NCBI GenBank assembly: GCA_911728455.2
Contig: OU452231.1
Location: forward strand, 1,927,001-1,991,000
Reading direction: 5' to 3'
DNA from: Marthasterias glacialis
Taxonomy: Eukaryota; Echinodermata; Asteroidea; Forcipulatida; Asteriidae
Length of the DNA stretch: 64,000 nt
Part shown: positions 43,701-54,800 of the stretch, piece after piece
Layout: each line of letters starts with the position of its first letter
How positions within the stretch are numbered: position 1 is the first letter of the stretch
Translations under genes and position numbers: made by a program
The notes under the pieces: model-generated
Databases searched by the model: none
What the model was told of the DNA's origin: nothing
Seen by the model: only the letters and a program-made list of their open reading frames with translations

Positions 43701-46700
43701 AAAAGAGGAAAATCGAACACCATTTCCGCGTCGGTTTCGCTGCACTATTTATAATGTATAATAATGAGAGAGACGAATACCCAGTTGAACAAGTCTTAAT
43801 TTATAATTCTAACTATTTATTAAATTATTTTGTGGAAGTTTTGCTTGAAAAGTGTATAAACTTACCGTAATTGCAATGGATGGTAAAGGTGTGAGATGCG
43901 TGACGTGTATCATAGATAGTAAAGATGGCAACTGCTTCTCACGTGACCCTACATAAGCAACTCTGAAAACGTAATTGAACAAATTAATGTAAAGATTAAC
44001 TCATTTTGACAGTGAGGAAATGACGTGGAAGCTGATCTACCGAGCTAGAAGTAGTGTTGAATCGGCGAAGTAGTGGAATAGTTAATAAATAACTTTTATG
44101 GTTTAAGATATTGCAGCATTAAAGCATCGAGTTCCGTATTTCCAACAACTTGATGCAATGAACTAATACCCTTTGACCAAAGTATAAAATCATGATTATT
44201 CGTGGCAAGCTCTGGGGCAGATGGGGCCTGAATTTTAGTTTTCAGCACAACATCAACAATCTGTTAACCAGAGAAAAATCTTGCTTAGCATCAATGTGTT
44301 ACCTGCGAAAATTCCATGCATTGTACATTGCTGTGACTGGTTCCCTGTCACTTTTACGCTTATACAAAATGATTCTAATAAACAACAGCAAGTTGACATT
44401 ATGACATTTGTCTCAGATGATAATATGATGCAGCGAACTGGACGCATTTTTATAGAGCTATTAAATTTATAAGTTTACCACGGCACGTGTGAAATGTCTG
44501 CTCAGCAATATTTTTTTGTGATGTAAGTTTTTTTCCAGTTTGGATACTATGTACTGCTCGGAGATCAGTTTATTTGGGTGTGTATTCGAGTCCTCAGTCT
44601 TGTAGTCCGTATCCTAGTTCTCATTGCCGAGTCTGATATATAGTCCTCAGTCAATTTGTTTGATTCTGAGTCCGATTCACGGATCACTAAAGACGACAAA
44701 ATTGTTGGTAACAAAAAATTAAGTTATCCGAGCAGCTCGTCATGGTAGTTTACACCACCGAAGAACAAACAACATTTACTCAAGTTGTGCAGCTAGTCCC
44801 TACAGTGCATCAAATTGAAATAATAGAGAGTGGTAAGGGTAGTACCAGCAATATTTTAACAACCTTTGTCGGTGTTTCCACTTACACTCAATGAGTACAT
44901 CATGGGGACGATAGTCTCGGGGACGATCAAGGTGATGCTCATCCATCTCAGTGTGACGTGCCACTTTTGACGTCACACATGGAGAGTGACGTCAAAAGGA
45001 TAACATGAATTGTTGAGGTAAACATCACTTTTGAGCGACATCACGAGGGTAACATGAAGATTTGTGCTTTGTCATGAGACTGGCTTTCCAGCAATGAAAT
45101 TCTGCCATCTTTTACCATAGTGTAAAAAACCCCATGAACGAGCTGCTCAGATTAGTGTATACACGACAGTTGAACATTAAATCGAGTCAAATTTTTGCAT
45201 TTTTAAAATATTTACAGTTTGCTGTCGAGTACCGAGTCACAGACATCGAATCTGAGTCACAAGTTGGAGTCCAGATGGTCTAGTGTCCAAGGGGGTTGTC
45301 TGAGTCATTGGCCATCGCGAACGACTCTAGGAGTCTGAAACCACCAAAATGTGAGTGGAGTCGGACTCAGTCGGAGTCACGAGTCATACATAATTACACA
45401 ACGTTGGGTTTGAGATCGTATACCTTGAAAAGACTATGATACTTCCATTGATGGACCCAAACGTTGACAGTGCTACGAACACCGGCATGATGACCGCGAA
45501 ACGACCCAGTAGCTTGTTACCAAACGTCTGAAAACAAACAAATAAAGCGCGCAGCATTACATGACAGAATCAGGTATCAATGACAACAGAAGCCATGAAA
45601 TAAGCCTTGCTCAACGGAACCCATGATAGTGTACCGTTTTGGCGAATTCCGCGACAGATTCCTTTTTTTGTAAACAATTTTGATGATCTTATTTAGCTTT
45701 ATTGTAGATTTTGTGTGCAATGAATGACAAATCACAATGTAGGCCCTATTTAGGTTTTGTTTCAAATTACAAATTCATTTAAGTTGTTGAAAGATTTATA
45801 GATTTCATTTTAAAAAATGAATACATATAATAAAAACTTGCACTGAAGCGATTTGAAGCTTACCACTGCTACGGTATTGGACGTCATAAGTTCTTGCGGT
45901 GTCATTGCAGTAAAGTACGCCATGTTGGTTAAGATGTACAACACCGTCACAAGGGATACACTGATCATTATTGCACGGGGGAGGTTCCTGCAGTGTGACA
46001 GTTTTATTATTATTTCCCTTGATAATTCCCATTCGTTTGTTGTCAAATTTCTCTGTTAATTAAAACAATTCTGACGGGAAAAAGTTGTGTTTAGAATGAC
46101 TGTCTTGTATTTGAATGATCCGCCACTTTTATGCAATGTATTACACTGGCCGCTTGCACGCACGTCACACGCGGCGACTGTGCCAGGCTCACCCTTTTTG
46201 GAGTCATGGTGAGCGTGTTACGCGCCATTATGTCAGACATTGACTAAAACCGACGACGGTTCTGAACCATTATGTCCGACCCATCGTGTCCAACGAACGA
46301 TTACGTCCGACCCATTGTGTCTACAGACATAATGGTTTGACGGACACAATGGGTTGGACGTAATGGTTTGTCGGACGCAATAGGTCGGATGTTATGGTTT
46401 GTCGGACACAATGGGTTGGACCTTATGGTTTGTCGGACATAATGGTTCGGACACAATGGGTCGGACATAATGATTTGTTCGACTCAATGGGTCGGACATA
46501 ATTGTTCAAAATGTTCTCGTTCGACATAATGGTCCATGTGGGACATAATGGTACGTTAACAAGCGTGTATACGCCGCCACGCCTAAACATAGCACTACAC
46601 TGTGTAAAAACACACAGGGACATTGAATCCCAAAATGGCACCCCCACGATTATAGTGATGATGACGTCAGGTGAATTGGGTCAATACGCATGCCCGTCGT

Positions 46701-49445
46701 AAATGACTTCACTAAAACCCACCAATCTTGCCACTTATAGAATTGGATTTGCCTACCTGTTTGGGTTCTTAATCTCTTCGGACACAAAATTCAGACTTTC
46801 CCTGCACATAAATCGCACAATGCACAAACTGTTACAAAAACGAAAGTTCTGAAAAAGGGGTTAACCCCATTCAAATGACATAATGCACTAGTTGATTGGC
46901 CAACTCAAGAGTGTTGTTGAAAACTAGAAGATTTTGAATGAAATGTAATTTTCCAAAACAATTGATTTACTTTACAACAATCTGATTCAGGTGTACAACA
47001 AATAATAATATCAACATTGACGTCACAAATAAACTGTGGATTGGATAATGTGCTTACCAGCCCGTGTAAGAGAACAATCCCGAATAAAGAGCGAGTCCAA
47101 GACCACTGAAGGTCGATCCTTCAAAGGCATTCTCAAAGTTTTGGGTTTCACCTTTAAACAAATATTAAACAAAAACAACATCGAACAAACGTTATTTGCC
47201 ATCAATATTATAAAATAATTTGTGTGTGTGTGTGTCTATTTTGCAAAAATGACCCATTTATGATTTCTGTAATTTCTTCCTGACACGATGTGTTTTTTTT
47301 CCATTGAAACGAATAACTTGTCCATACTTGAACTTTGAAACAATCACTCCTGTTTTATATCATTGACAAGCAGCTCAAGAGGTTAAAACATTTGATCGAA
47401 ATCGGATACACCAATGGTGTTTTAACCGTACCGCGAACACACATACAGAAGTTCTGATACTGTTTAAGGGGCTGTGTCGTCATGATTGCAGCAGTAAGTG
47501 GAATAACCTTGCTACGCGCGTAAGTCAAAAACGGCGCTCTTTGTGATTTGACCGCAAGCGTGCGCATGTGCAGTATCTGCGTGAAAGAGTTTGTCATTCT
47601 TTCCATGCACAGCCACAGGCCTTCTGTAATCATGACGACACAGCCCCTTTAATATCTTGAACCGTGGCTCCTCGGAGTACAAAGTACTTTTTTGTACAAA
47701 TCCGGGAACAGAAAGCCTGAAATACCTTTGCCTATCTGTACCATTCCAGTGATTATAATGATCGCCAAGGCAATCACCTTACACAACGAGAAGAAGTTCT
47801 GTATCTGCGTTGACAGCCGGGTACCAATCGAATTGGTCATTCCAAGCAGCACTGTAAACAACAACAACAACAACAACAACAAAATACTCAGAACGATTTC
47901 AAATATATTCAAAATTATAACACTAGTAAATTCATTGAATAAAAATAAACCAGTATAATATATGGTTTATTGTGAAAACGATACCCTTTACGGTTTATAA
48001 GCGAGGCGCTCACATATCATGATAACGCAATCCACCTCGCTTATTGAGTGGATGCTCTGCCGTGATACCATGATATATCATGGGAGGTTAATGAGCGAGG
48101 GCAAGCTTACAAATTGCGGTGGCTAGGCGATTCGGCTGTGTATCTAGATCCGTACAGAAAAACTACGCCTTAATTGCCATGTCATGAATTGTGGATTAGA
48201 GACCTGCCCGTCTCTCCCCCAGTCCGTCCCCCCCCCCCTCGCGGAAAACCTAACTGTACTCGACGAAAGCACATACCCTTTGATTACTTAAGCCTTCATG
48301 TTTTGTTTGCCCAAACATTCAACCTTTCAATATGATCTCTTTATCAATTGATATTGATCAAGACCCACTACGACGAATTATTTCTGGATAAACAAACATA
48401 TAAACATTGCACGACCTTATATTTTTCCCTCGCTATGCACGTCTATGCTCTGCACACAGATCATGGTCCAACGTATACAATACCGTTCCCGTTTAAAAAT
48501 TTTAAATTTTGCTGCGCAATCAAGAAACCTTGGTTGACCAAAAGTCACGCTGTGTCCCATTATTTGTATCTTGTTAAATGAATATGTTTGTGTCTGATTG
48601 TACACAAAAAACTGGTAAGTGTAATTTTGCCGAGCTGCGCAGTGTGCCTCTAAATATTCATTCTCGTTTTTTTTTTGCATGTGACTGTAACCCTGGAAGT
48701 AGAATTAGAACTGAAAACACGGCAAGTTTGATAATGAATTGAAACAAAGGTGACATTCATGTGGGTACAATGTGTCTTTCGGGAAGAATGTGTGGTTTTG
48801 AGAAGATCTTGAATTTTAATAGTATAGACTTTTCGAACGGACACGATTGTCATCTTTTTGTTGGAAAAAACTGCATTTGGAAGTCACTTTCAAAGAGGAT
48901 AGTTTAGATAATGTTCAGGCAAAACATTTGTCAAAAATAAGTTACTTACGTAGACAAATCGTTCCAATGAGCTGCACAGCAATCCTCGGTGGCTGACAAG
49001 CCGGATCAGGAAAGAAAGGTTGAATGCAGTAATCACCGAATGTTAGGGCCACTATTCCAAAAAATGCTGGCACCGCCACCAAGACAGTCACCCAAAGATA
49101 CAAGAAGGCTACGAAGTCACCAAAAATACCCTTCAGGTAAGAATAGACCGCACCAGATGACGGGAAGGTGAGTCCGAGTTCGGCGAAACTTAGGGCTCCG
49201 AGTAGTGAGAAGACACCGCAGACTACCCATATGCTGAGGGTAAGGCCGACGGAGTGAGCCCCGGCCAGGACACCCTTTGGTGATATGAAGATACCAGAGC
49301 CGATCATGATACCAACATTGATGGCCACACCGCTGATGAGAGAGATTGTTCGCTTCAGCTGAACCAGGGAGGAGCTGCTTCTACTGCTATCGATGGACAC
49401 ACCGTCAGAATTGACGCGGCCTTCCTTGGGAGCAGGGGCTTCCAT
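40797..49445 (-). CDS. SLC7A11 (xCT)-like amino-acid transporter light chain, copy A
   Basis: Ten exons on the minus strand, in coding order: 49445-48950, 47851-47726, 47151-47058, 46801-46757, 45987-45864, 45527-45424, 43962-43866, 42400-42251, 41704-41527, 40855-40797; 1473 nt, 490 aa. It is a twelve-helix APC-superfamily exchanger of the heteromeric SLC7 type. Visible: cytosolic Ser-rich N terminus, [15 protein letters not shown], helix-1 substrate loop GSGIF (residues 49-53), SFAELG, Cys150 in PDPACQPP at the position that forms the disulfide with an SLC3 heavy chain, helix-6 FSYTGW (Trp239), [59 protein letters not shown] and a C terminus [17 protein letters not shown]. The tail and GVPVYFLF resemble xCT (cystine/glutamate exchange) most closely; y+LAT (SLC7A6/7) is the alternative. 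The start has no in-frame rival within the exon. Exon 4 is only 45 nt. Confidence 0.9.
41170..41378. mobile_element. GCCTTTCCCATGAAATAT inverted-repeat element, copy 1
   Basis: Left AGCCTTTCCCATGAAATAAT and right ATATTTCATGGGAAAGGTCT are inverted. The interior has ATTAGTGGGCAAAC and several GCATG/GTGCG motifs. The second copy is 50255-50455, upstream of copy A. This copy lies between the last two exons of SLC7 copy A. Confidence 0.75.
42169..42240. repeat. Short dispersed repeat GGCCGTCCA..CAGCGC..TTTGTGTATCAA
   Basis: CGAATGTTTTGC, TTGGCCGTCCA, CCAGCGCAGTTTGTGTATCA and ACAATAGAAAG recur at 61488-61553 (same orientation) and 43245-43315 (inverted). This copy starts 11 bases after the donor of SLC7 copy A exon 8 (exon end 42251). 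Confidence 0.65.
44549..45395. repeat. GAGTC-rich dispersed element, copy 1
   Basis: Both ends are dense in CGAGTC, GAGTCC and GAGTCAC motifs with an ordinary interior; GCTGTCGAGTACCGAGTCAC near 45222 matches GCTGTCGAGTCCCGAGTCAA near 52570. Copy 2 is about 52060-52725, and a short piece is at 63270-63305. Boundaries are approximate. Confidence 0.5.
46147..46690. repeat. Dispersed repeat with an internal GGACATAATGG minisatellite
   Basis: The outer parts (CTTGCACGCACGTCACACGC and AAAATGGC, ATGATGACGTCAGGTGAATT) match 37936-38130. Between them, about 46225-46560, lie some fifteen 20-ish-base units of the type GGACATAATGGTTTGTC or GGACACAATGGGTTGGA. They occur in both orientations at the left edge. 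Intronic in SLC7 copy A. Confidence 0.75.
47464..47652. mobile_element. TTAA-flanked inverted-repeat element, intact copy
   Basis: Ends AGGGGCTGTGTCGTCATGAT (left, allowing one base less) and ATCATGACGACACAGCCCCT (right), with TTAA on both sides (47464-47467 and 47649-47652). The terminal pattern fits a piggyBac-type MITE (inference). Intronic in SLC7 copy A, directly before (plus-strand sense) exon 2. Confidence 0.85.
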
Positions 49446-50254
49446 TTTATCCCCCCAAACACTTCTGATTCGACTTCGGAGTTAAGGCCTTAGTTTCAAA
49501 ATATGGGCTTACTACTGTCCGGTAGCGATTTAACTTCGGTGAGAAGAACTGGCACTACTGGTGATTGTGCACAGTAGTATTAGGTTAACAGCCGATATGC
49601 GGATTTTACCAATTTTGTTCGATGTTGTTGGTAGATCAGATTACATGGACGACCAATGACTGTGCATGTGTGGTGATAGCCTTGATTTCAAGGCTGACTG
49701 ATAGCTTTGCTTACTTAACGTAACCCCAGCCGCCTGCATGCGATCCCCAGTCGCCCGACGGACTCACAGCGTTCTAGCTCGCGGGAGCTCCTCATACACA
49801 CGGCTTAGCGCCTCCACACTGCTCACGTGAAAGGACTGTAGAGGAGCTATGTGTGAGCTATGTTGTCCTACACCCAAACCACACAGTGCACTCCCATGTT
49901 GTCCCCGTGTCTCAAACAGGTTAACAGGTCACATGTCTTTTCATACTGACCTCAATATCTTGAAATGAATCACCACCCGAATATGTAGAATGCGTGTTAC
50001 GGGCATACAATTCAATAGCTTTGGCTTTGTAAGTTGTTAAAACGGACGTATTGTCGTCTGCACGTATACAAATACAAACGAGTAGACGACGTTTCGATGA
50101 TTTTATACCCCAAACGGTGTTGGTTCAGTTTCGAACAGAAGTCCGGAACCAACATCATGGCAGCTGCGCATGTGTTGTTAGTGATTGTGTCATTCAATAA
50201 TTAATTAGTTAATCAGTTTGTGACATTTTGAGAAACAAAAGAAGGATGGCAAGA

Positions 50255-50455
50255 GACCTTTCCCATGAAATATGTTACTAAATTTCACATGACGCATGCA
50301 CACAACGCTACTGGTCCTTTTTGTGTGGGGGCCTAATGGTAACGTGACGCATACGCGTTTGTGCATCTGCCTAGTGCACAACCCTATGGCGTTTGCCCAC
50401 TAATAATATCTTTACGCTTGCGTGAATGTAATTAGCATATTTCATGGGAAAGGCT
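50255..50455. mobile_element. GCCTTTCCCATGAAATAT inverted-repeat element, copy 2
   Basis: Left GACCTTTCCCATGAAATATG and right CATATTTCATGGGAAAGGCT are inverted, and the interior has GCCCACTAATAATATC. Matches 41170-41378 in inverted orientation. It lies about 800 bases upstream of the SLC7 copy A start. Confidence 0.8.
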
Positions 50456-50751
50456 ATCAATTCTGAGTCAAAAAAATGATATCATTCGTCATTAAATAAT
50501 AATCAAAGTAATCAAAAGTACTTTAGAAAAGCTCAGAAAAACATTGCTATAAACTGCATTTCGGTTCCCCGTGTAAATGGGGACACCAAACAATTACTTT
50601 TTGAGATTTTTGGAAACCAAAATGATCACCGAAGGATATTCAAAACGAGCAATTGCTATAAACTTTAGAATGTCAATACTTTCAGTTTCTCAGAATAATC
50701 AATTGGTTCTCCGTGTAGACGTGAGAAGGGGACACTATACAATGCATTGGA

Positions 50752-50872
50752 GCCTTTTGAGGACACTAGGTGACAGCAGACCTACCAGGTAAATCCATTA
50801 TTCTCAGAAATTTGCGCATACTCAGAAATACGCAAACAATGGAAATTTACCCGGTAAGTCTGCTTTTTAAAA
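50752..50872. mobile_element. GACGCTAGGTGGCAGCAGACTTAC family, one of three copies
   Basis: Left GGACACTAGGTGACAGCAGA followed by CCTAC, right TTACCCGGTAAGTCTGC, with CTCAGAAATTTGCGCATACT inside. Copies: 54709-54835 (GGACGCTAGGTGGCAGCAGA to GCTGCCACCTATC) and 62215-62310 (right half ending GCTGCCACCTAGCGTC). Compact, about 125 bp. Confidence 0.75.
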
Positions 50873-50877
50873 AAAAG

Positions 50878-50996
50878 TTATGGAAGTCGCCAGACAAACA
50901 AGGCCTGTAAACCACTGCCACCTACTCCTGGGGGCTGAAACAGAGTTACCCCTTTTACAGTTCGTAAGGATGAAGGCTTGGGTATCATCCATCAGA
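50878..50996. repeat. Dispersed repeat shared with 3779-3950
   Basis: GGAAGTCGCCAGACAAACAA, GCCACCTACTCCTGGGGGCT, CGTAAGGATGAAGGCTTGGG and ATCATCCATCA match the RRP5-intron copy, with about 50 bases fewer in the middle. Confidence 0.7.
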
Positions 50997-51177
50997 AGCC
51001 TTGCTGGTAGAGCAGAAAGCTCTACCTCCCCAACTTAGCGTTCCAAAGTCTCCCATTGTTGGACGCTGTGATGGGGTACATGGTGTTTTGTACACCCGAT
51101 GGGGCGAATGGCACCCGAGGCAAAGCAACATGCAGTGGAGCTTGTGTCGGACACAAGGTCCACTGCATGCCACGGCT

Positions 51178-51345
51178 AGTACAGTCAGAACGCGGCCTTC
51201 CTCTTGGGAGTAAATGCTTCCATGACCAACAAAACACCACCGATCCCTCTGTGTGAGGAGAATTTGGAGTAAAAGCGTTCCTTTAGAATTGTAGGCTTAC
51301 CACGATCTGGTAGCGATTTAACTTTTGTGAAAAGAACTGATCCCA
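51178..51345 (-). pseudogene. Decayed SLC7 exon-1/5'-flank fragment between copies A and B
   Basis: This stretch aligns with the start of copy A exon 1 and its upstream flank (about 49400-49555). Shared strings on the plus strand are GCGGCCTTCC, CTTGGGAG, GCTTCCAT (containing the start codon complement) and GGTAGCGATTTAACTT followed by AAGAACTG. The coding part is cut off after roughly the first dozen codons and carries small indels, so it is not a functional exon. It looks like the relic of a third family member or of an unequal duplication that included the copy A promoter region. It abuts a short inverted-repeat element at 51348-51473. Confidence 0.6.
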
Positions 51346-51347
51346 AT

Positions 51348-51473
51348 TTCGTGGCACTGCTTACCGTAAAGTTTGTGCTTATAAGCCCTGCCACGGCCCA
51401 TGGAAGCACCCAATGTAAGGCCGCTGTAAGCGTAGAATTCTTTGGTAAGCAGCGCCATGAAATTGGGCCCCGG
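51348..51473. mobile_element. GCCCAATTTCATGGCGCTG inverted-repeat element, copy 2
   Basis: Left ATCCCAATTTCGTGGCACTG then CTTACCGTAA, right GGTAAGCAGCGCCATGAAAT then TGGGCCC, inverted copies about 40 bp long in a 126-bp element. Same family as 30812-30940. It adjoins the SLC7 exon-1 relic at 51178-51345. Confidence 0.85.
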
Positions 51474-51736
51474 TGCCACTGATGAGTGATCGGATGCAGC
51501 GTTACAAAGCGTTACAAAGCTACGTACAAAAACATGTTGGGCACCTTATGCCCCAGTCCTGATATGGTTAAACAACAATTAATATTAATTAACAAAAAAA
51601 AATGAAAAAATGTAATGCGATGTTTAAAAAAACAGAAAAAAAGTGTGACGGGGAAAAAAATGCGACCCTGAGAATTAATTGAAAAAAGGAATGGCACATA
51701 TGGAACACCATAGTGAGCTTTAATCAAAGGAACAAT

Positions 51737-51742
51737 TTTATT
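51737..51742 (-). promoter_or_regulatory. Polyadenylation signal candidate for copy B
   Basis: AATAAA on the minus strand about 60 bases after the copy B stop (51805-51803). As in copy A, the 3' UTR would be very short. Confidence 0.45.
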
Positions 51743-51802
51743 CAAGTTTGAACAACGACAACAACGGTGGTAATGATGACGACAATGACGATGTGGCGCC
51801 CT

Positions 51803-54800
51803 TCAATCAATTTTCTCCTCCTTAACGACGAGCAATATCATCTGCAACCATCCAGTCACAGCATCTAAATCACAGATCATGAAAATATAGGATAACCACT
51901 CACATCATGAATACGCCACCACCCCCCCCCCCCCCGCCCAAAGCTCACATCTTGTCAGTAAAAGTAGACTCTAAAAAGGTAACCGGTACAGCCGCGACCT
52001 TGTTTGATCACTATTCATGAGGTCAAGCAGGGCCGTGGCTACTGGTTACCATTTAAGAGTCTACCGAGCAGTCTTGTGTTTGAGTACTCAATGCCCGAGT
52101 CCGAGTGGGTGGAGTAGTCTTCAGTGGGGGAGACCCAGTCCAACTGAGTCGTTTGGGTCGAGGCCGAGTCCTGAGTCACGAGTCACAAAGGTTCAGTACG
52201 TGTCATAGTCACCAGTCACTTCTGTTTAAAAATAGTTTGAAAAACCAACAAATAAGTGACAGGTTTTTAGGTTTTAAAATTGAATGGAGAAATGTGGTCT
52301 TTACTTCGAATGTAACGAAAGTAAAAACGCTGTCCAAAATACCAACGTATAACAACCACAAGCATTAAAAAAAACTAATTCCCCAAGGAAGACCGACTTG
52401 AGTCACATATTTGAATATTTGATGACTAAATTAAAATTAAGTAAAAACATGAAACTCACGAGTCTTTCAAAGAGCAGTACCGGCAGCCACTCAAAAAAGA
52501 AATTTCACGATGTAATATTCCTCCACAGTTTTGCAAGAAATATTTAACATGTTTAAATAATTAACATTTTGCTGTCGAGTCCCGAGTCAACAAAGCTTCG
52601 AGTCCGAGTCCAGAAGGTCAAGGGGAGTCCGAGTTCGAGTCTGAAGGGGGAGTATTTGACCATCGTGACTCAAGTTCGAGTTCGAGTCATCCATGTGACT
52701 TGAGTCGGACTCTGGCTCCCCCGGGGATGTCCCAACACACAGGCTATCAATATGCTGTGGCTTGTCTTGATGAAAATTAAAGGAGCTGTGTCGTCATGAT
52801 TTAAGCAGGCCTTTTGGCTTGCATGAATAGTAGAACTCTCACCCAGATACTGCAAACGTGCGCGCTTGCCATCAAAACATCACTAAGGGTGCCGTCTTTG
52901 TCAAACTGTGATCTGACCGCCAGCACGCACGCGTGCGTAGTAACTGGGTTATTCCATTTACTGCTATAATCATGACGACACAGCCCCTTTAAAGCCCCAG
53001 CTCAACATTGGTAAAGTGTTTGTAAATGCTTCCATTTTCAAGATATGTAATGAAACCCACCTGTGAAAATGTCAGCTAATTTCGTTGTTTTATTTGCGAG
53101 AAGGCGGAAAAAATGCATTCAGGATTTTTGTACGCATTCTTAGGCAGAATTTTGGTCTCACATTAGACGCAAATTAGTTTTGGATCTTAGTTAATTATTA
53201 AAAAAAACGATAACACTTCAGGCAGAAATATTCCAAGGAAAGTTTTCTACCATCATTATCTTGATACCATGTATTAAAGGTGTATGTAAATCTGTGAACA
53301 TTTATGTTTTTCTTTCGTACCAAAGTTGAGCTGGGGCTTTAAAAAGAGAAGAAACAAAATCTCGAACAAATTCCGGTGGCCTTACTTTGTCCTGGCTTTA
53401 TGCTTTACCTTGAATTTCATCCAGCCACGTTGGTAGTCGCTTTGGATACAAGAACAGAAAGTAAACTGGTACCCCGGTCATCGTAATGGCAACACCAATT
53501 GCGGTATCTACCGGAGAGTCAATGGTTCCCATAGCGACCAGAAAGATGGCCGCAATCACGAAGACAATCGGTACAGCAATGTGAATCTGCGAATGCAATG
53601 GTCACTGGAGAAAGTTGGAATGTATTTTTTTTAAATGATCAAAAATTAGATATGCCTTGTACCTTACAGCAAAGAAATCTCAGTGCACAGTCTTCAGCTT
53701 TTGGAAGACATAGATTTGGGAACCGAGGGGACAGGAGAAGGGGAAGGGGGGTCGGGACATCACCTTGTACGGGCGTGGTCTGTCTGGTTCTCGCCATCTG
53801 ACCCATACCATACCCGCTACTGCAGCACCAATAGATGTCCATGTAACGAAGCTGAAATAATTGATTAAGGTAAAGATGTCGTTGGAATATGTGTAGATAC
53901 TCGACAACAAAACCTGTACAAATAAACACAAAAATTGTAGGATTTTATTAGTTTGCACGATGTCTACATCAAATTGCACTTTGGTTATTTTGTAAGGAAA
54001 AACATTATTGATTTTGGGGGAACTTTTAAGCAGACTTGAAAAAAAACAAAACAAACAAAAACAAAAAACTGTGAAAGAGGTATCGACTGAACTAAATTAA
54101 TTACGTGTGTAAGTGCCGCGTAGAAATACTGTGAATGGAGTAGGTAGCCGGAACTATTTTTTATCATAGGCCGCGGCTTTTGGACCTGGGCTCGATTTCA
54201 CAAAGAGTTAAGATTGATCTTAAGTACAAATCAATCTTAATTTCTAAGCAAAGTGTGATGTCACAATACAAATGTGGATGATGACAACTCATCTTAAGAT
54301 GAGTCTCAGTGAGTCGGCCCAAAGTTCGTTACATCAAGACCCTGCTCTGTACTAAAACTACCATCTATGTGTCGAGTTTTAAAAGTTACAAATACTTCGA
54401 ATGTCGAACACTTTAAAGTCATCTTTGAGATCTGGATTGTTTGTGGCTACAAGGTTGGGTTACCAGAAAGGTAACGCTCTAGCAGGTATGTTCAATTTTG
54501 AACTTTAGGGTGCGCTCGAATGAATACAGGCCTATTTGGAATGTAAAACATCTCAGTGGAGTTAAGTCTCTTTTGAGATCTCGATTTGGCTGATATTTCA
54601 GGTCATAGCGGAAAGTAATTCGATTCTCAAGGAGAATTTTTTTTAATTAAGGTTGTGTTTTCTGTTTGAGGACAATAATAGGATTATAGATTTAATGCGA
54701 CAATTTTTGAGGACGCTAGGTGGCAGCAGACTTACAAGGTATGTCAATTGTTCTCAGGTGCGCATGCTCATAGCTACAGAAACAATGATAATTTACCCGG

